Origin: Methanomassiliicoccus sp. UBA6
GTDB taxonomy: Archaea > Thermoplasmatota > Thermoplasmata > Methanomassiliicoccales > Methanomassiliicoccaceae
Assembly: GCA_002508545.1 (NCBI GenBank)
Contig: DAVH01000048.1
Location: 4,666 to 17,553, forward strand
Direction of reading: 5' to 3'
Length of the DNA stretch: 12,888 bases
The notes beneath the pieces are model-generated. The model was not told the origin of the DNA. It saw nothing but the letters and a program-made list of their open reading frames with translations, and ran no database searches. Positions 5,179-12,888 of the stretch are shown here, one piece after another (the first letter of the stretch is position 1; every line of letters starts with the position of its first letter). The position numbers and the translations under genes were made by a program.

Positions 5179-8100
5179 TCACACCTCCCCCGGGTGCGTC
5201 TTCTCGTAGAAGTCCTGGACCTCCCAGTCGGGGACGGAGTTGGGGTCCTCCTCCACCCTGATGGTGAGGCCGAGGGCGCGCAGGTGGCGGGTGAGGACGG
5301 CGCGGGCGTCGGGGCTTCCCTGGTAGTCCTGCAGGACGATGTCCGACGCCTTGATCCGTCCGCGGAACGAGCCGATCGCCCTCGGGCCGTCCATGATCAG
5401 CGAGTAGTAGCTTCCGCCCAGATGGCGGCGGATCCACTCCGCGAGGTAGGTGTGCAGCCCGTCCTCCGGGCCGAGCACGAACTGCTCGGTGGAGCGGACC
5501 TTGCCGATCCGCTTGACGTCCTCGCTCAGCATCCAGTAGACGCTCTCCTCGCCGTCGACGAGGAACCCCTTGACCAGGAAGCCCTCCGCCTCCAGCTCGG
5601 CGAGCGCGCTGCGCAGGTCCTTCATCGGCATCTCGTAGCGGATGTACCGGGCGAGGTTCTCCGCGGTGAACAGCCCGAAGTTGCGGAAGCAGTGGCGGAT
5701 GATCTCCAGCCTAGCGTCGTGCGGCGACATCTCGATCTCCGGCACCAGCCGCAGGCGCTTGTTCTGATCCACGTACACTATGGTGGCGTTGGTCAGCTCC
5801 TTCAGCGCGTCCTGGGTGGCCCGGCGCCCCATCACCGAGCGGTCGAAGACCTGGTTGCGGGACATCGGCCTCTCATCGTGGATCGTACGCATCAGGGACC
5901 TCATGTCCTCGGTGATGGCGCGGTCCTTGGCCCGGCGGCACAGCGCCGCGTGCTCGAGGCTGCAGTAGGTGACGTAGTCGGGGATGGCCTGCACCTTGAC
6001 CAGGAAGCCCATCTCGTACATCTTCTTCAGGGGTATGCGGTTCTTGCACCGCAGGGCCGCGGCGGCGTCGGAGCGCAGCCCGCCGACCACCTTGATCGCC
6101 TCCACCACGTTGGGGAACCGACGCTTGGCGTCGATGCGCTGCTTCCACAGCACGTACGACAGGGCGTCCTCCCAGGAGTGGTGGTCGTAGACCATGTTCC
6201 TGCCCTTGACGAACATGTCCCCCATGCGCAGGTACCCGTGCTCGGCGAGCACCGCGGCGTGCTCCTCGGGAAGGTTCTCCGGCGATGAGCCGAGCACCTC
6301 CCGCAGGCGAACGATGTCGTAGCCCATCATCCCGTAGAACTCCATGAACCGGTCCAGGGCTTCCAGGGCCTGGGGCAGGAGCGCGGGGTCCTCGAGGTCC
6401 AGCTCGCGCACCTCGATGCACCCGCTCATGTTCCACTTCTCCGCCCCACCCACCAGGCGCCCGTTGGCCACGATGGGGAAGATCCACCGGTCGCCGTAGC
6501 GGGCGGCGATGGCCGCCCACATGGCCTGGACCCCGGGGTCGTGCAGGGACACGATGCGCATCCCCTGCTCGGTCCGGGGGGCATTGGCCAGCGCCTCCAG
6601 CTCGTCCCGGAAGACGTACATCTCCTCCCGGGCCTCGCCCACCGTGATTGTCTCCACGTCCATGGCCTCCAGCATCCCGGCGACCTGGGCGATGGGGAAC
6701 TGGGTGGCGGAGGTGATGGCGTAGATGGACACCGGACCGTAGGCCCGGACGAACCGCTCCACGATCTCCCTGCGAGGGTCGCCGTCATGCTCCGGCGCGT
6801 CGTACGCCAGGTAGTAGTTCTCGGACGACCACTCCTCCCGCTCCTCGAACCGGCGGACGATCATCATGTTGCGGTCCAGGCGGTCGATGCTCTCCTTGAC
6901 CTCGTCCTTGGTGCGGCCGGGGAGGGCCGACAGGACCTGGCGGAGGGACATGCCGTCGTCGCTCGACCGGATGATGTCCAGCACCCTCTCGTCCAGCGGA
7001 CGGAGGGGGCCGTTGCGGTACGCCGCGACGTACGCCGGGGCGTCCTTGGCCCGCACGTACATCACCCGGCCGCGGACGAAGCGGCCGAGCAGGAGGCGGC
7101 CGTCGCGGCGCATCTCCTCCCAGTCCCTGAGATTGAAGCCCTTCACCCGGTGGAAGGCGTCCAGGGGCATGCCCACGTCCCCGAAGTTCTCGAACAGCTC
7201 GTCCACCGAGGCGAACGAGCGATCCTGCTTGGAGCGGCGGTACGCCTCCACCGTCCGGTGGTCGTAGGCGTTCAGGTTGTTGGTCTTCAGCCTGAGGTAG
7301 TCGCGCTTGAGCATGTACTGCTCGTGCTCCGATACCAGGTACCGGCCCCGGGCGATGAGGCCCTCGTTCACCAGGTCGTCGAGCGCCCGGCGGACCTCTT
7401 CGGAGTCGAGGCCGAACACGAAGGCCGCCTCCTCGGCGGTGGAGGGCGCGTAGCACTCCAGGTACCGCACCAGGACCTCGTCCATGGCGTCCTGCCTCGG
7501 TCGGGGCGGGACCTCCTGGACGCGGTACTGCCACTTGCCCTCGCGATAGCCCACACGGCCGATCCTGCCCGTGGCCTCCAGCTTCCTCAGCGCCTGGTGG
7601 ACCTTGTCCCCGGGCAGGTCCAGCGCGGCCGCGACCTCCTGGGGGGCGCGGGCCTCCTGGATCTCGGCGAGCACCCGTTCCTCCACCTCGCCCAGGGCGC
7701 GGTCCTTGGACAGCACCGAGCGGTAGGTCGGGAGGTCCTCGCTTGCTACGAAGTAAGCGTCGTCGATGTACACCGACGATATCGCGCCCTCGTGGAGCAG
7801 CTCGGCGGACCACGCGTCCACCGACTCCCGGGAGGCAATGGTGTAGGGATACACGCTCCTCCCCTTCTCCTTCAGCACCCTGATGGGGCCGGCGCGGCGG
7901 ATGAGCGAGAGGAGGTCGTCCTTGGAGTTGACGAACCCGATGCGCTGCCGGAAGTACGGCAGCACGTGGTCCTCGGTGAACTCGAACTCCGAGAGGTCGG
8001 AGCCCATGACCTTGGACAGCACCCGGCGGTGGAGCTCGCGCAGCAGCGCCCCGCGGTCCTCCATGAGCACCATGTCCGATATGCCCGCCAGGATGGCGTT

Positions 8101-10563
8101 GTGGGCGAAGGGCGAGGGCGTCGAGGTGTAGTCGATCGCTCTCACCTTGACCTCGCCGCTCTCGATGGACCGGAGGACCGCCTGGGCGTTCTTGATGTCC
8201 ATGACGTCCTCCATGATCTCGCGGTAGGTCTCGTCGATCACCGGCACGCCGTCCATGTTCCCCAGCGCCTCCAGCAGGTAGGTGGAGCGCACTTGCTGCC
8301 GTCCCACCGAGACCTCCCGGCCCTTGTAGTTGCGGAGGATCATGAAGCTCCGGGAGGCGGTGTGGCGGAACCGCTGCTTGAACAGCTCGGAGTCCTTCAC
8401 CGCCCGCATCAGCACGTCCTCGATCTGCGCCGCGCTCAGGATGCGCTCCAGGCCCTTGATCTCGATGCGCTTGGGCGAGGAGACCATGAAGGTGTCGTCG
8501 GTCACCGACACCGAGACGTTGCTGCCCAGGTGCTGGGTCATCATGAACGCGTAGGCGCGGGACAGCGCGTCGTTCACCCGCCGCCCGAACGGGAAGTGGA
8601 AGATGATGTTATGGTTCCCGCTCATGTCGATGTACCCCTCGATCGCCAGCTCGCGGTCGTTGGGTATGAAGTCGCAGGCCGCCTTCTGCTCCCGGAAGTA
8701 CGAGAGGATGGAGCGGGCGGAGCCGCGGTCGATGCCGAAGGAGCACAGCCAGGCGATGATGTCCTCGTCCTTGTCATCGAGCTTCTCCATCAGCTCGCGG
8801 CGGAAGGTGGCGATGTTCATCGAGAGGTCGAAGGACCGCGGGAGCATCTCCCCGCTCCAGGTGGGCACCGTCGGCTTTCTGCCGGCGGCCTCCTTGACGA
8901 AGACCTTCATTCCCTTGGTGCGCACGTACTCGTACGATTTGCCGCCGAGAACGAACACGTCCCGGGGCGAGAGCCGCTCGACGAACTTCTCGGTGAGGTC
9001 GCCGATGAGCCCGCCCTTGTCGGTGAAGACCTTGTAGCTCGCCTCCTCCGGTATCGTGCCGAGGTTGAGGAAGTAGATCATCCTCGACCCCGCCCTCCGG
9101 CCGAAGCGGCCCTCGTCCTCGTCGTACCACAGTTTGGGGTACACGCCCTCGAAGGCGTCCTTGCTCCCGAGGTAGCGGAGCACCTCGAGGTACTGCTTCT
9201 CCTCGAGGTTCCGGAAGCAGTACGAGCGCCGCACCACCTCCAGCGCCTCCTTGACGTCCCAGCGCTGCTCCAGGGACATGCCCACCAAGCTTTGGGACAG
9301 CACGTCCAGGCAGTCCTCGGAGATCGAGACCCGGTCGATGTGCTTCTTATGCGCCGCGCGGCACAGCACCGCGCACTCCACCAGGTCGTCCTTCTCGAAC
9401 ACCAGCATGCGGCCCTTGGAGGTGAGGCCGTGGCCGTGCCCGCTCCGGCCGATGCGCTGCAGGCCCTTGGCCACCGACTTCGGCGAGCCGATCTGCACCA
9501 CCAGGTCCACGAACCCGATGTCGATCCCCAGCTCCAGGGAGGTCGACGACACCACGCACTTCAGCTCGCCCTTCTTCAGCCTCTCCTCGACGTCCAGCCG
9601 GATCTCCTTGGCCAGGGAGCCGTGGTGCGCCTCGATGCTCTCCAGGCCGCGCTCCTTGAGCTTGTACACCACGTGCTCCGTCCCCGACCTCGTGTTGGTG
9701 AACACGATGGTGGTGCGGTGCTCCTGGATCATCTCATAGAGCTGGTCGTACATCTTCGAGTTCACGATCTCGTAGGGCAGGACGGTCATGTCGTCGGTCG
9801 GGCACTCCACCCGGATGTCGAGGTCCCGCTGGCGGATGATCTCCACCAGGTTGACGTCCCTCGGCTTCCCGTCCTGGTAGCCCACCAGGTACTCCGCGAC
9901 GTCCTGTATCGGGGCCAGGGTGGCAGAGAGGCCGACGCGCACGAACTGGCGGGGGCACATGTGCTGCAGGCGCTCCAGGGTCAGGGACAGCAGCACGCCG
10001 CGCTTGGAGTCGCACACCTCGTGGATCTCGTCGAGGATGACGTACTCGACCTGGGCCAGCTTCTCGCGGAACTTGGGGGCCGCGAGGACCAGGGCAAGGG
10101 ATTCGGGCGTGGTGATGAGGATGTGGGGCGGCTTCCGCAGCATCTTCTGCCGGTCCGCCTGCGAGGTGTCGCCGGTGCGGACCCCGACGCGGATGTCCGG
10201 GAACGCCTCCCCCTCGCGGTCGGCGACCTCCCGCATCTCCCGCAGCGGCTCCTCCAGGTTGCGGTTGATGTCGTTGGCCAGCGCCTTGAGCGGGGAGATG
10301 TAGATCGCGTACACGCGGTCCTCCAGCTTGCCCTCCTTGGAGTACTTGAAAAGCTCGTTGATTATCGAGGTGAAGGCCGTGAGCGTCTTCCCCGACCCCG
10401 TGGGCGAGGACACCAGGACGCTCTGTCGGTTGTGGATCAGGGGAATGGCGTAGGACTGCGGTTCGGTAAAATCCTTGAACTTCCCGTTGAACCACTTGGC
10501 GATGAGGGGGTCCAGAAGGGATATCACCTCATCTTTCTTGTATCGTCTTGATACCTTGTGCAT
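5179..10563 (-). CDS. lhr: Giant Lhr-type ATP-dependent helicase with large C-terminal winged-helix/AlkZ-like extension
   Basis: This 1794-aa superfamily-2 DNA helicase has a complete motor: motif I SPTGSGKT (53-60), DEIH box (178-181), SAT (213-215), motif IV VFTNTRSG (287-294), motif V SSTSLELGIDIG (339-350) and motif VI LQRIGRSGHG (368-377). A DEAD_assoc-like Lhr core follows to about residue 860. The rest is an extra half: winged-helix-like segments near 875-945, 955-1015, 1025-1085, 1190-1245, 1263-1320 and 1617-1680. A beta-barrel-like stretch (about 1336-1392, HDPGVQAMWAAIAARYGDR then NGRLVGGAEKW) resembles AlkZ/HTH_42 proteins and bacterial Lhr C-terminal domains. Usual archaeal Lhr proteins are about 850-950 aa. 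A GGGAG Shine-Dalgarno lies 8 nt before the ATG, and a TATA box predicts a leader of about 22 nt. A role in DNA repair is likely; glycosylase activity of the extension is conjecture. Confidence 0.9.
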   Translation of the reverse strand: MHKVSRRYKKDEVISLLDPLIAKWFNGKFKDFTEPQSYAIPLIHNRQSVLVSSPTGSGKTLTAFTSIINELFKYSKEGKLEDRVYAIYISPLKALANDINRNLEEPLREMREVADREGEAFPDIRVGVRTGDTSQADRQKMLRKPPHILITTPESLALVLAAPKFREKLAQVEYVILDEIHEVCDSKRGVLLSLTLERLQHMCPRQFVRVGLSATLAPIQDVAEYLVGYQDGKPRDVNLVEIIRQRDLDIRVECPTDDMTVLPYEIVNSKMYDQLYEMIQEHRTTIVFTNTRSGTEHVVYKLKERGLESIEAHHGSLAKEIRLDVEERLKKGELKCVVSSTSLELGIDIGFVDLVVQIGSPKSVAKGLQRIGRSGHGHGLTSKGRMLVFEKDDLVECAVLCRAAHKKHIDRVSISEDCLDVLSQSLVGMSLEQRWDVKEALEVVRRSYCFRNLEEKQYLEVLRYLGSKDAFEGVYPKLWYDEDEGRFGRRAGSRMIYFLNLGTIPEEASYKVFTDKGGLIGDLTEKFVERLSPRDVFVLGGKSYEYVRTKGMKVFVKEAAGRKPTVPTWSGEMLPRSFDLSMNIATFRRELMEKLDDKDEDIIAWLCSFGIDRGSARSILSYFREQKAACDFIPNDRELAIEGYIDMSGNHNIIFHFPFGRRVNDALSRAYAFMMTQHLGSNVSVSVTDDTFMVSSPKRIEIKGLERILSAAQIEDVLMRAVKDSELFKQRFRHTASRSFMILRNYKGREVSVGRQQVRSTYLLEALGNMDGVPVIDETYREIMEDVMDIKNAQAVLRSIESGEVKVRAIDYTSTPSPFAHNAILAGISDMVLMEDRGALLRELHRRVLSKVMGSDLSEFEFTEDHVLPYFRQRIGFVNSKDDLLSLIRRAGPIRVLKEKGRSVYPYTIASRESVDAWSAELLHEGAISSVYIDDAYFVASEDLPTYRSVLSKDRALGEVEERVLAEIQEARAPQEVAAALDLPGDKVHQALRKLEATGRIGRVGYREGKWQYRVQEVPPRPRQDAMDEVLVRYLECYAPSTAEEAAFVFGLDSEEVRRALDDLVNEGLIARGRYLVSEHEQYMLKRDYLRLKTNNLNAYDHRTVEAYRRSKQDRSFASVDELFENFGDVGMPLDAFHRVKGFNLRDWEEMRRDGRLLLGRFVRGRVMYVRAKDAPAYVAAYRNGPLRPLDERVLDIIRSSDDGMSLRQVLSALPGRTKDEVKESIDRLDRNMMIVRRFEEREEWSSENYYLAYDAPEHDGDPRREIVERFVRAYGPVSIYAITSATQFPIAQVAGMLEAMDVETITVGEAREEMYVFRDELEALANAPRTEQGMRIVSLHDPGVQAMWAAIAARYGDRWIFPIVANGRLVGGAEKWNMSGCIEVRELDLEDPALLPQALEALDRFMEFYGMMGYDIVRLREVLGSSPENLPEEHAAVLAEHGYLRMGDMFVKGRNMVYDHHSWEDALSYVLWKQRIDAKRRFPNVVEAIKVVGGLRSDAAAALRCKNRIPLKKMYEMGFLVKVQAIPDYVTYCSLEHAALCRRAKDRAITEDMRSLMRTIHDERPMSRNQVFDRSVMGRRATQDALKELTNATIVYVDQNKRLRLVPEIEMSPHDARLEIIRHCFRNFGLFTAENLARYIRYEMPMKDLRSALAELEAEGFLVKGFLVDGEESVYWMLSEDVKRIGKVRSTEQFVLGPEDGLHTYLAEWIRRHLGGSYYSLIMDGPRAIGSFRGRIKASDIVLQDYQGSPDARAVLTRHLRALGLTIRVEEDPNSVPDWEVQDFYEKTHPGEV

Positions 10564-10571
10564 CCTTTAAG

Positions 10572-10614
10572 CTCCCTTTGAAATCATGCTCGATTCCCCA
10601 TACCCGTATTATAT
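10572..10614 (-). promoter_or_regulatory. TATA box and Shine-Dalgarno of the lhr gene
   Basis: On the minus strand, ATATAATA (10607-10614) predicts transcription starting near 10585. The short leader carries GGGAG (10572-10576), exactly 8 nt before the ATG at 10563. This contrasts with the leaderless starts elsewhere in the window and supports the chosen start codon. Confidence 0.55.
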
Positions 10615-10640
10615 GGTTTCGGGAGGAGGTTCGAAAGTGC

Positions 10641-10685
10641 CGCCTTCCGAGGAGGCTTCCGGACGGCTTCCGATACAGCATGCTG
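10641..10685. repeat. Triple CTTCCG direct repeat and CAGCATGCTG palindrome in a divergent promoter region
   Basis: CTTCCG occurs at 10644, 10656 and 10667 within related contexts (CGCCTTCCGA, GGCTTCCGGA, GGCTTCCGAT). The 12- and 11-nt spacing places the copies on about one face of the helix. A perfect 10-bp palindrome, CAGCATGCTG, follows at 10676-10685. They lie between the lhr promoter and the surface-protein promoter in a 200-nt intergenic region with no gene of its own. The arrangement suggests binding of one or more regulators. Confidence 0.45.
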
Positions 10686-10730
10686 GCACCTGCTGAACTC
10701 GTTCCTGTTCCTCGCGCCCAGGTAAAAAAA

Positions 10731-10739
10731 GGTTAATAC
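10731..10739 (+). promoter_or_regulatory. A-rich BRE-like tract and TATA-like box of the surface-protein gene
   Basis: GGTTAATAC, preceded by a GGTAAAAAAA purine tract (10721-10730), is centred about 28 nt upstream of the ATG at 10764. This fits a leaderless archaeal promoter. No Shine-Dalgarno is seen in front of this start. Confidence 0.5.
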
Positions 10740-10763
10740 CGCGTAGGACCTTCGCTCCCGTCG

Positions 10764-11792
10764 ATGAAACGGTCCGCCCTGGTTGTCGTGCTCTTGCTGG
10801 TCAGCCTCGCGCTCGCCGCGGGCAGCGTGAGGGCGGAGGACCCCACCATCACCATCGCCGGGACGGTCACCGACGATGACGGGGCGCCGTTCCCGGGGGT
10901 CACCATCACCATCCGCAACACCACCACCAATAGCACCCACATCGTGACCACCGATTCCAGCGGCCACTACAGCCACACCACGGCGGCGGGCAACTACTCG
11001 GTGACGGCCACCTACAGCGCGTACCGGGCCAACACCACCTACACCGGCATCGATAGAACGAGCACCGACCTCAACTTCTTCATGTACGAGGTCCTGGGCA
11101 CCGTGACCGGCCAGGTGACCGACGGCAACACCACCCTGGCGGGCGTGGTGGTCACCCTGACCGGGGTGAACAACATCTCCTTCTCCGCGGTGTCCACCGC
11201 GCCCCTGGGCGCGTACCGCATCGAGAACGTGACTCCCGGGACGTACATGGTGTCGGCGTCCAAGGAGGGCTACAACACCTCCTACTACAAAGAGCTGGTC
11301 ACCCTGTACAAGGGGAGCGTGGAGGAGGTCTCCTTCACCATGACCGAGACGGTCATCCAGTACGCCCAGCTCAGCGGCCGGGTGACCTACAACGGCGACC
11401 CGCTGAGCGGGGTGAAGGTCGTGCTGACCCCGCAGGAGGGGGCGGACCTGGTCACCATCACCGACGCCAGCGGAAATTACTCCTTCGAGCAGGTCGCGCC
11501 GGGCGAGTACATGATGTACCTGAGCAAGGACGGGTTCGTCACCAGCGAGAAGCGGATCAGCGTGGAGCCGCTCAAGGGCCTGGTGGCGGACTTCACGATG
11601 AAGAGGAACGCCCTCCCGGGCAACTCCGGCTTCGTGCTCGATTACGACCTCTCGCACTCCATGATGATCATCGGGCTGGGGCTCTCCCTGCTGGTCACCC
11701 TCGCCTCGCTGGTCGTCCGGCAGCGCATCAAGTCGAACCCTAACCTGCTGGCAAGGGAGAAGGAGGACGAGACGGCCCCCGCCAAGGAGTGA
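10764..11792 (+). CDS. Exported membrane-anchored protein with three carboxypeptidase-regulatory-like (Ig-fold) repeats
   Basis: This 342-aa protein has a Sec signal peptide (basic MKRS, hydrophobic stretch to about residue 20, probable cleavage near AGSVRA, about 24). Three beta-sandwich repeats of the CarboxypepD_reg/Cna-B-like type follow (about 27-105, 111-194 and 201-280). Each has the pattern GxVT...GxPxxGVxVxL...D.xGxYxF..vxPGxYxv. A transmembrane helix (about 299-318) and a basic, charged C-terminal tail give a type I topology, with the repeats outside the cell. Nine N-x-S/T sequons in the external part (N52, 56, 77, 90, 122, 137, 155, 171, 238) suggest archaeal N-glycosylation. No enzyme domain is visible; it may be an adhesin or envelope-associated protein. 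The start is leaderless. Its stop codon abuts the fumarase beta stop codon on the other strand. Confidence 0.83.
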   Translation: MKRSALVVVLLLVSLALAAGSVRAEDPTITIAGTVTDDDGAPFPGVTITIRNTTTNSTHIVTTDSSGHYSHTTAAGNYSVTATYSAYRANTTYTGIDRTSTDLNFFMYEVLGTVTGQVTDGNTTLAGVVVTLTGVNNISFSAVSTAPLGAYRIENVTPGTYMVSASKEGYNTSYYKELVTLYKGSVEEVSFTMTETVIQYAQLSGRVTYNGDPLSGVKVVLTPQEGADLVTITDASGNYSFEQVAPGEYMMYLSKDGFVTSEKRISVEPLKGLVADFTMKRNALPGNSGFVLDYDLSHSMMIIGLGLSLLVTLASLVVRQRIKSNPNLLAREKEDETAPAKE

Positions 11793-12383
11793 TCAGAGCC
11801 CCATCGTCCTCTTCGCCCTTTCCAGGTTCTTCTCCGCCTCGCCGCTGACCGCCTCGTACAGAGAGTTGCCGTGGGCGTCCATGGCCACCACCAGGGGGCC
11901 GAGGTTCTTCGCCTCCACCACCCACAGCGCCTCGGGCATCCCCAGGTCCAGCCACTCCACCTGCTGCACCCGGCGTATGCCCCGGGCCGCCAGGACCGCC
12001 GCCCCGCCGGTGAACGCGAGGTACACGCAGCCGTGCTCCTCCATCGCCTCCAGCGTGGGCCTGGACATCCCGCCCTTGCCGATGATCGCCCGCACCCCGA
12101 ACTCGCGGATGAACAGCGGCTCCAGGGAGTTCATCCTGGCCGAGGTGGTCGGCCCGGCGGCGATGATCTCCCACTCCCCGTCCCGCTTCCGGGCGATGGG
12201 GCCGCAGTGGTACAGCACCCCGCCGTTCATGTCGAACGGCATCTCCTTCCCCTGCTCCCTCATCTCCAGCGCCCGGATGTGCACCTCGTCCCGTCCGATG
12301 AACACCGTGCCGTCGATCGTCACCTCCTGCCCCAGGCGCAGCGCGCGGACGGTGCTCTCGGAGAGCGGCGTGCTCAGGTTCAT
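11793..12383 (-). CDS. fumB: Fumarate hydratase, class I, beta subunit (C-terminal domain type)
   Basis: This 196-aa protein matches the Fumerase_C family (PF05683), the small subunit of two-component [4Fe-4S] fumarases/L-tartrate dehydratases. With alpha it interconverts fumarate and malate in the archaeal partial citric-acid cycle. Visible signature stretches are DGTVFIGRDEVHIRA (24-38), GGVLYHCGPIA (54-64), AGPTTSARM (76-84), IIGKGGM (100-106), AFTGGAAV (123-130) and WLDLGMPEALW (144-154). The frame is open further upstream to 12500, but the ATG at 12383 overlaps the alpha stop as ATGA and gives the family's normal N-terminus. Substrate choice (fumarate or tartrate) cannot be settled from sequence alone. 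Fumarase is the usual assignment in methanogen-type archaea. Confidence 0.88.
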   Translation of the reverse strand: MNLSTPLSESTVRALRLGQEVTIDGTVFIGRDEVHIRALEMREQGKEMPFDMNGGVLYHCGPIARKRDGEWEIIAAGPTTSARMNSLEPLFIREFGVRAIIGKGGMSRPTLEAMEEHGCVYLAFTGGAAVLAARGIRRVQQVEWLDLGMPEALWVVEAKNLGPLVVAMDAHGNSLYEAVSGEAEKNLERAKRTMGL

Positions 12384-12888
12384 GGCATCCTCTCCGTCCG
12401 GCCGTCCGGGTGCACGCGCACCGACGCCCTCCGGGCGGCCCAGCACTGCAGGTTGACCGCGACCGGCAGCGATGCGGTGTGGCAGAACGCCATGCCGCAC
12501 CGGACGCCCAGCACGGTGGTCCTCCCGCCCAGTCCCATAGGCCCGATGCCCATGCCGTTGAGCGCCTCCTTCAGCTCCCGCTCCAGCGCGTCCAGCGCCG
12601 GATCGTCGTTGGGCACGTCCAGCGGGCGGAGCAGCGACTCCTTCGCCAGCTCGGCGGCCTGGTCGGCGGTGCCGCCGATCCCCACCCCCACGATGGTCGG
12701 CGGGCAGGGCCGCCCGCCGGCGCGGACGACGGTGTCGAGGACGAAGGCCTTGAGCCCCTTGAGCCCCTGGGCCGGGGTGAGCATGGCCAGGGCGGACATG
12801 TTCTCCGAGCCGGCGCCCTTGGGCATGACGGTGATGTCCGTGAACCCGTCGCCGGTCGGGCGGTACACGATGCGCGGAGCTCCCGTCC
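12380..12888 (-). CDS. fumA: Fumarate hydratase, class I, alpha subunit (N-terminal part beyond right edge)
   Basis: The visible 169 codons are the C-terminal part of an iron-sulfur fumarase alpha subunit (PF05681). The frame stays open to the window end, so the Met-initiated version beginning at 12868 is only an internal GTG. Family hallmarks are VMPKGAGSENMS, the cysteine in RPCPPTIVGVGIGGTADQA (one [4Fe-4S] ligand), GPMGLGGRTTVLGV and LPVAVNLQCWAARR, whose cysteine is the expected last cluster ligand. The first ligand would lie in the missing part. The alpha stop and beta start share 4 nt, so the two subunits are cotranscribed and translationally coupled. The tartrate dehydratase alpha subunit is the main alternative. 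Confidence 0.88.
   Translation of the reverse strand, partial: TGAPRIVYRPTGDGFTDITVMPKGAGSENMSALAMLTPAQGLKGLKAFVLDTVVRAGGRPCPPTIVGVGIGGTADQAAELAKESLLRPLDVPNDDPALDALERELKEALNGMGIGPMGLGGRTTVLGVRCGMAFCHTASLPVAVNLQCWAARRASVRVHPDGRTERMP

Noticed and set aside
6541..10551. A 1336-codon open frame on the plus strand opposite lhr
   Set aside because: It is the antisense shadow of a GC-rich gene. The translation is a low-complexity Val/Leu/Ala/His/Arg mixture without domains, while the minus strand encodes a complete helicase.
10641..10674. CRISPR-like repeat
   Set aside because: The units are 6-10 bp with 11-12 bp spacing and only three copies; repeats and spacers of CRISPR arrays are far longer.
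1..12888. tRNA, rRNA, or a complete restriction, toxin-antitoxin or other defence operon
   Set aside because: No matching conserved RNA segments or partner genes were seen. The lone HTH regulator has no toxin-like neighbour, and the only defence-related protein is the IS-encoded TnpB.

Overview
The window looks like chromosomal DNA of a high-GC archaeon, probably a Thermoplasmata-lineage methanogen relative such as Methanomassiliicoccales; the lineage is inferred. What the sequence shows is archaeal: A/T-rich TATA-like boxes 25-28 nt ahead of several start codons (leaderless transcription), a DUF355 adenosine-specific kinase, an archaeal COG2522-type regulator and a two-subunit iron-sulfur fumarase. 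Coding density is high. Gene pairs overlap at ATGA junctions and neighbouring genes meet tail to tail.

Layout, left to right. (1) 1-1257, minus strand: a double zinc-ribbon protein cut by the left edge, then an endonuclease IV-like TIM-barrel protein. (2) 1350-3467, plus strand: a compact operon of adenosine-specific kinase, class I SAM methyltransferase and an OGG1-type 8-oxoguanine DNA glycosylase, read divergently from the endonuclease across a 92-nt double promoter. (3) 3400-3777, minus strand: a small HTH regulator with a Cys-rich tail. It overlaps the glycosylase 3' end, and its promoter contains an inverted repeat. (4) about 3898-5131: a TnpB-only IS200/IS605 (IS1341-type) element. TnpB has all three RuvC acidic residues and the zinc finger, and the right end can fold like an omega (re)RNA. 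It is visibly less GC-rich than its neighbours. (5) 5179-10563, minus strand: a giant 1794-aa Lhr-type helicase with a complete superfamily-2 motor and a C-terminal half of about 900 residues holding winged-helix segments and an AlkZ/HTH_42-like beta-barrel. (6) 10564-10763: a divergent promoter region with a triple CTTCCG repeat and a 10-bp palindrome. (7) 10764-11792, plus strand: an exported, membrane-anchored protein with three Ig-like carboxypeptidase-regulatory repeats. (8) 11793-12888, minus strand: fumarase beta and the C-terminal part of alpha, overlapping by 4 nt, with alpha running off the right edge.

Functional theme. Three candidate DNA-repair enzymes lie within about 10 kb: an AP-endonuclease-like protein, an oxidised-guanine glycosylase and an Lhr helicase with a glycosylase-related C-terminal architecture. 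The TnpB element is inserted between the regulator and the helicase. I see no CRISPR array, rRNA, tRNA or complete novel defence operon. The most interesting signals are the oversized archaeal Lhr, the TnpB/omega-RNA unit and the repeats in two promoter regions.
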